Assembly (NCBI GenBank): GCA_910578755.1
Contig: CAJTSZ010000053.1
Location: forward strand, 1-14,633
DNA: 14,633 nt
From: an uncultured Oscillospiraceae bacterium
GTDB taxonomy: Bacteria; Bacillota; Clostridia; Oscillospirales; Ruminococcaceae
Reading direction: 5' to 3'
The translations under genes were made by a program, and so were the position numbers. Every line of letters starts with the position of its first letter. Within the stretch, counting starts at the first letter, position 1. Of the stretch, positions 12,261 through 14,633 are shown piece by piece. The notes under the pieces are model-generated. The model was not told the origin of the DNA. It did not search any database and saw nothing but the letters and a program-made list of their open reading frames with translations.

Positions 12261-13442
12261 CTAAAAACCGGCGCCTTCTTTTTCTTTGCTGTTTTTGCCG
12301 TATACCCCTTCCAGGCCAGTGCGGTTAATGGCACATTCTACCTGGTAGCGCACCTGGCATTGGGGCATAATTTCATCCCACTGTTTTTGGTTGGCCTTCC
12401 AGTAGCTTGGCTGGTACTTTTTTAAAAAATCGGAAAAACGAAAAACATCGCACTGGTTTTTTACCATAGCTTTCTCCACAGCCTGCCGCATAATACTTTC
12501 TATTTTCTGCTCCGTAACCTGGGCAACCTGCTTCATTTGCTGCTGTGTAACGCCTCCCCCGTTTTCCTGCATAACCTCCTGTATACGGCCTTGGGCCTTT
12601 ACTTGGACAGTAAACTGAGGGATTCCGTTTACAATTTCTGTTTTTATTTTTGTCCTGCTGTCCTGTATTTCCACCGAAACCCGGCCAATATCCTTTTGGT
12701 CCACCACCAAAACAGCGTGGTCAATTTCGTTGGTGGCCCAAAGCAGCCCCTTGGTTTCCTCTATACTCAGCACATCCGCCAGCTTATCCTTTTTAAAAAT
12801 AGCGGTGCCTGCAATTTTTAGCTGCTCCTGCCCGTTCTCCCCTTTTACAGTCTGCACCATGGGCACATAAGGGGAGGCCCCGTCGCTGTGCATCCGCTGC
12901 AATACGTCCATTAGGGTGGATTTTCCTACAATCCCCCCCTTTTTTCCTTGCTGCATAATTTCTTCTATTTGAGTACTGGGTGTAACCGGTATGTTGGATT
13001 CTGAGTCAATAATATCCTTGGCGTTGGTATCGGAAATAACAATATAAATGCCTGGGTCCACCTCATGGACAGAGTTAAAAAAGCTTAAAAAGCTGTTGAT
13101 GCCCTTTGCCGCGGTTCCTTTTCCTAAAACCACAAAGGTGCTGTTGCCCAAAAATACCTCGTTGCCTTTATAGTGGGTAACCTTATCCAAGGCTTCGCTT
13201 ATGGTGCGGCCCTTTGTTACCACCAGGGAATCGCTTTTTTCCCCTTTGCCTTCCGAAGAGGAAGGCGACGAAGGGCTGCTGCTGGGCAGGAACTGCTGCA
13301 TGGAAACCGTAAGCTCCCCATCCTCCTTATCAATCCCTACAGATTCTATAATGGTACGCTCCTTTAGCTCCTTGGATTCCATGCAGCCGGTGCAAAGCAG
13401 CGCCAAAAGCAGCACCGCGGCGGTTTTAATTTTCCCCTTCAT
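12261..13442 (-). CDS. gerC: Ger(x)C family spore germination lipoprotein
   Basis: A 393-residue C subunit of a nutrient germinant receptor, anchored at the outer face of the spore inner membrane. It has a lipoprotein signal peptide ending LLCTGC with C20, then the typical start MESKELKERTIIESVGIDKEDGELTVSMQ. The middle and C-terminal domains carry family features such as EVFLGNSTFVVLGKG, the GTAIFKKDKLADVLS hairpin, ETKGLLWATNEI and a C-terminal helix-rich part. A Ser/Pro-rich stretch (FLPSSSPSSPSSSEGKGEKSD, about 51-71) sits early in the first domain and looks like a flexible insertion. It overlaps gerB by 17 bases. The start is ATG 13442 with a GGGGG/AGGG-type site upstream. Confidence 0.92.
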   Translation of the reverse strand: MKGKIKTAAVLLLALLCTGCMESKELKERTIIESVGIDKEDGELTVSMQQFLPSSSPSSPSSSEGKGEKSDSLVVTKGRTISEALDKVTHYKGNEVFLGNSTFVVLGKGTAAKGINSFLSFFNSVHEVDPGIYIVISDTNAKDIIDSESNIPVTPSTQIEEIMQQGKKGGIVGKSTLMDVLQRMHSDGASPYVPMVQTVKGENGQEQLKIAGTAIFKKDKLADVLSIEETKGLLWATNEIDHAVLVVDQKDIGRVSVEIQDSRTKIKTEIVNGIPQFTVQVKAQGRIQEVMQENGGGVTQQQMKQVAQVTEQKIESIMRQAVEKAMVKNQCDVFRFSDFLKKYQPSYWKANQKQWDEIMPQCQVRYQVECAINRTGLEGVYGKNSKEKEGAGF

Positions 13443-14544
13443 TTCCCTGGGCCCCCTTTCTTTTTTCGTGGTATTCCAGGCCCAGCAAAACCGTTGGCGC
13501 CACCATAATCAAAAGAAAAACCGGCAGGCCGCTGGCAATAACCCGGTACACCGCTTCAAAGCTGCCTGTTTCCTTTGCTGTAAAAAAGGTACAGCAGGCC
13601 ACTGCCGCCACTGCCAGCCCATCCATTGCTTTTTTGCCCAGCTTATCCCCCACTTTTTGGGGCAGGATTATGTGGAGCAGTTTCGCCAAAAAGTACACAT
13701 ATATTGCGGTGCGGAACAGTGCCACAAAGGTCCAAATTAAAATATAAAAATAGTCCAGCCGGTAAAAAAAGCGGGTGTCAGAAACGGCGGAAAGGGTATA
13801 TACCGGAAAAATACGTGTTTGCCCGTAGGTGCCCATAACCGTTAAGGTAAAAAAGCTGACAATCTCCAATATCAGCACAATAACGCCGTTGTACCACAAA
13901 AAGCTTTTGCCTAGCCAATGCCCCTTGGCATAAGGCAGAAGCAGCAGCCACAGCACCAATTCAATATTTTGGGCAAAGTACAAAACGCTGCCGTACAATA
14001 TTTCTTCCCAGCCGTCATAAAAGGGGGAAATCAGGTTTAGGGTATCTATTTGTCCCAAAGAGTTAAAACAAATTACCCCAAAGGTGACGCAGACTAACGT
14101 GAGAATTACTCCCGAAGCCCTGGAAATTGCTTCTATTCCCAAAAAAACCATATACCAGGCCACCAGGCAAAACAGTAGAATAACCATCCTCCCCTTTGCC
14201 TGGGGATAAACGGCGGTAGTAATAAAATATTCAAACTGCCCGGCGCTTTCTGTAGCCACAGCCAAGCACACTAAAAAGAATAAAAAAGCAAAAGGCCAGC
14301 GCAGCCTGGGGGCAATATTCCCGGCGCAGTCCAGCAGGCTGCACTCTTTGTGGTTTTTCAGCAGCAAAACAGCGGGAATACTGGCGGCCAAGGTAAGCAG
14401 CGCCCCGGTAATGATGACCAAAAACGCGGCGTTGGTGCTTACAGTGCGGTGGGTAGTGGGGACAAATATCATTAAAATAAACAGGCGGCAAATAATTAGG
14501 GTAGCTATTACCTGCCCGCCGCTTACCTTTGGTGTCAATGTCAT
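13426..14544 (-). CDS. gerB: GerAB-type spore germination permease
   Basis: A 372-residue integral membrane protein of the APC-superfamily germination permease group, the B subunit that binds the nutrient in the spore inner membrane. About ten hydrophobic segments are visible. It begins with TPKVSGGQVIATLIICRLFILM, and carries LVCVTFGVICFNSLGQIDTLNLISPFYDGWEEILYGSVLYFAQNIELVLWLLLLPY, a block typical of the family. The length is as expected. AGGAGG lies eight bases before ATG 14544. It sits between a gerA-like fragment (12 bases upstream) and gerC, the standard gene order. Expression is probably in the forespore, but the promoter is outside the window. Confidence 0.92.
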   Translation of the reverse strand: MTLTPKVSGGQVIATLIICRLFILMIFVPTTHRTVSTNAAFLVIITGALLTLAASIPAVLLLKNHKECSLLDCAGNIAPRLRWPFAFLFFLVCLAVATESAGQFEYFITTAVYPQAKGRMVILLFCLVAWYMVFLGIEAISRASGVILTLVCVTFGVICFNSLGQIDTLNLISPFYDGWEEILYGSVLYFAQNIELVLWLLLLPYAKGHWLGKSFLWYNGVIVLILEIVSFFTLTVMGTYGQTRIFPVYTLSAVSDTRFFYRLDYFYILIWTFVALFRTAIYVYFLAKLLHIILPQKVGDKLGKKAMDGLAVAAVACCTFFTAKETGSFEAVYRVIASGLPVFLLIMVAPTVLLGLEYHEKRKGAQGNEGEN

Positions 14545-14556
14545 TGGCTGTGCCTC

Positions 14557-14633
14557 CTATTTCAGTTGGGAACCTGGCATATCCTGGACATGCATCTGCT
14601 TTTTGCCCAAGGTGCGCCAACCGGCCCGCAGCC
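14557..14633 (-). CDS. gerA: GerA-type germination protein, C-terminal end only
   Basis: Only about 24 codons are present, ending in TAG at 14557. The residues LRAGWRTLGKKQMHVQDMPGSQLK resemble the basic cytoplasmic tail after the last membrane helix of GerAA-type proteins. The position directly before gerB in the same direction supports this. Another frame is also open here, so the call relies on operon order. Confidence 0.55.
   Translation of the reverse strand, partial: LRAGWRTLGKKQMHVQDMPGSQLK

Overview
The window reads as chromosomal DNA of an endospore-forming, gut-type Clostridia bacterium (Oscillospiraceae/Ruminococcaceae-like). This rests on a gerA-gerB-gerC germination operon, a DUF1540 Cys-rich protein, strong AGGAGG-type ribosome binding sites and lipobox lipoproteins. 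The species assignment is inference. No tRNA, rRNA, CRISPR array or transposase gene was seen.

Layout. Positions 1-4036 (minus strand) hold a tightly overlapping operon transcribed in this order: an M20-family amidohydrolase, a NifH-like iron-sulfur ATPase, a D-aminoacylase-type amidohydrolase, and a conserved protein of unknown function cut by the window edge. Upstream on the same strand, 4257-8130 is a complete ABC importer with potA-potB-potC-potD order, ended by a hairpin at 4180-4206. An extended -10 promoter and a second -10-like copy lie upstream of it. Next come a secreted lipoprotein gene (8525-9166) with a clear sigma-A promoter and a terminator, and a DUF1540 gene (9602-9922) with a strong terminator. 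The single plus-strand gene is a DacA/DacF-type D,D-carboxypeptidase (10769-12193). It converges on gerC and gerB (12261-14544) and the last codons of a gerA-like gene at the right edge.

Two places stand out. The first is the left half: an importer whose binding protein seems to have lost the polyamine-binding residues of PotD sits directly upstream of two metal-dependent amide hydrolases and an orphan NifH-like reductase with no NifD/NifK-type partner. A plausible reading is uptake, deacylation and possibly reductive processing of an unknown N-acylated or amino-acid-derived compound. The second is the 846-base gap at 9923-10768. It contains a candidate structured RNA with a possible promoter and terminator, followed by four back-to-back perfect hairpins. 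Near-identical direct repeats and an 11-base inverted repeat frame the block. A smaller GC-rich hairpin block lies at 9353-9500.
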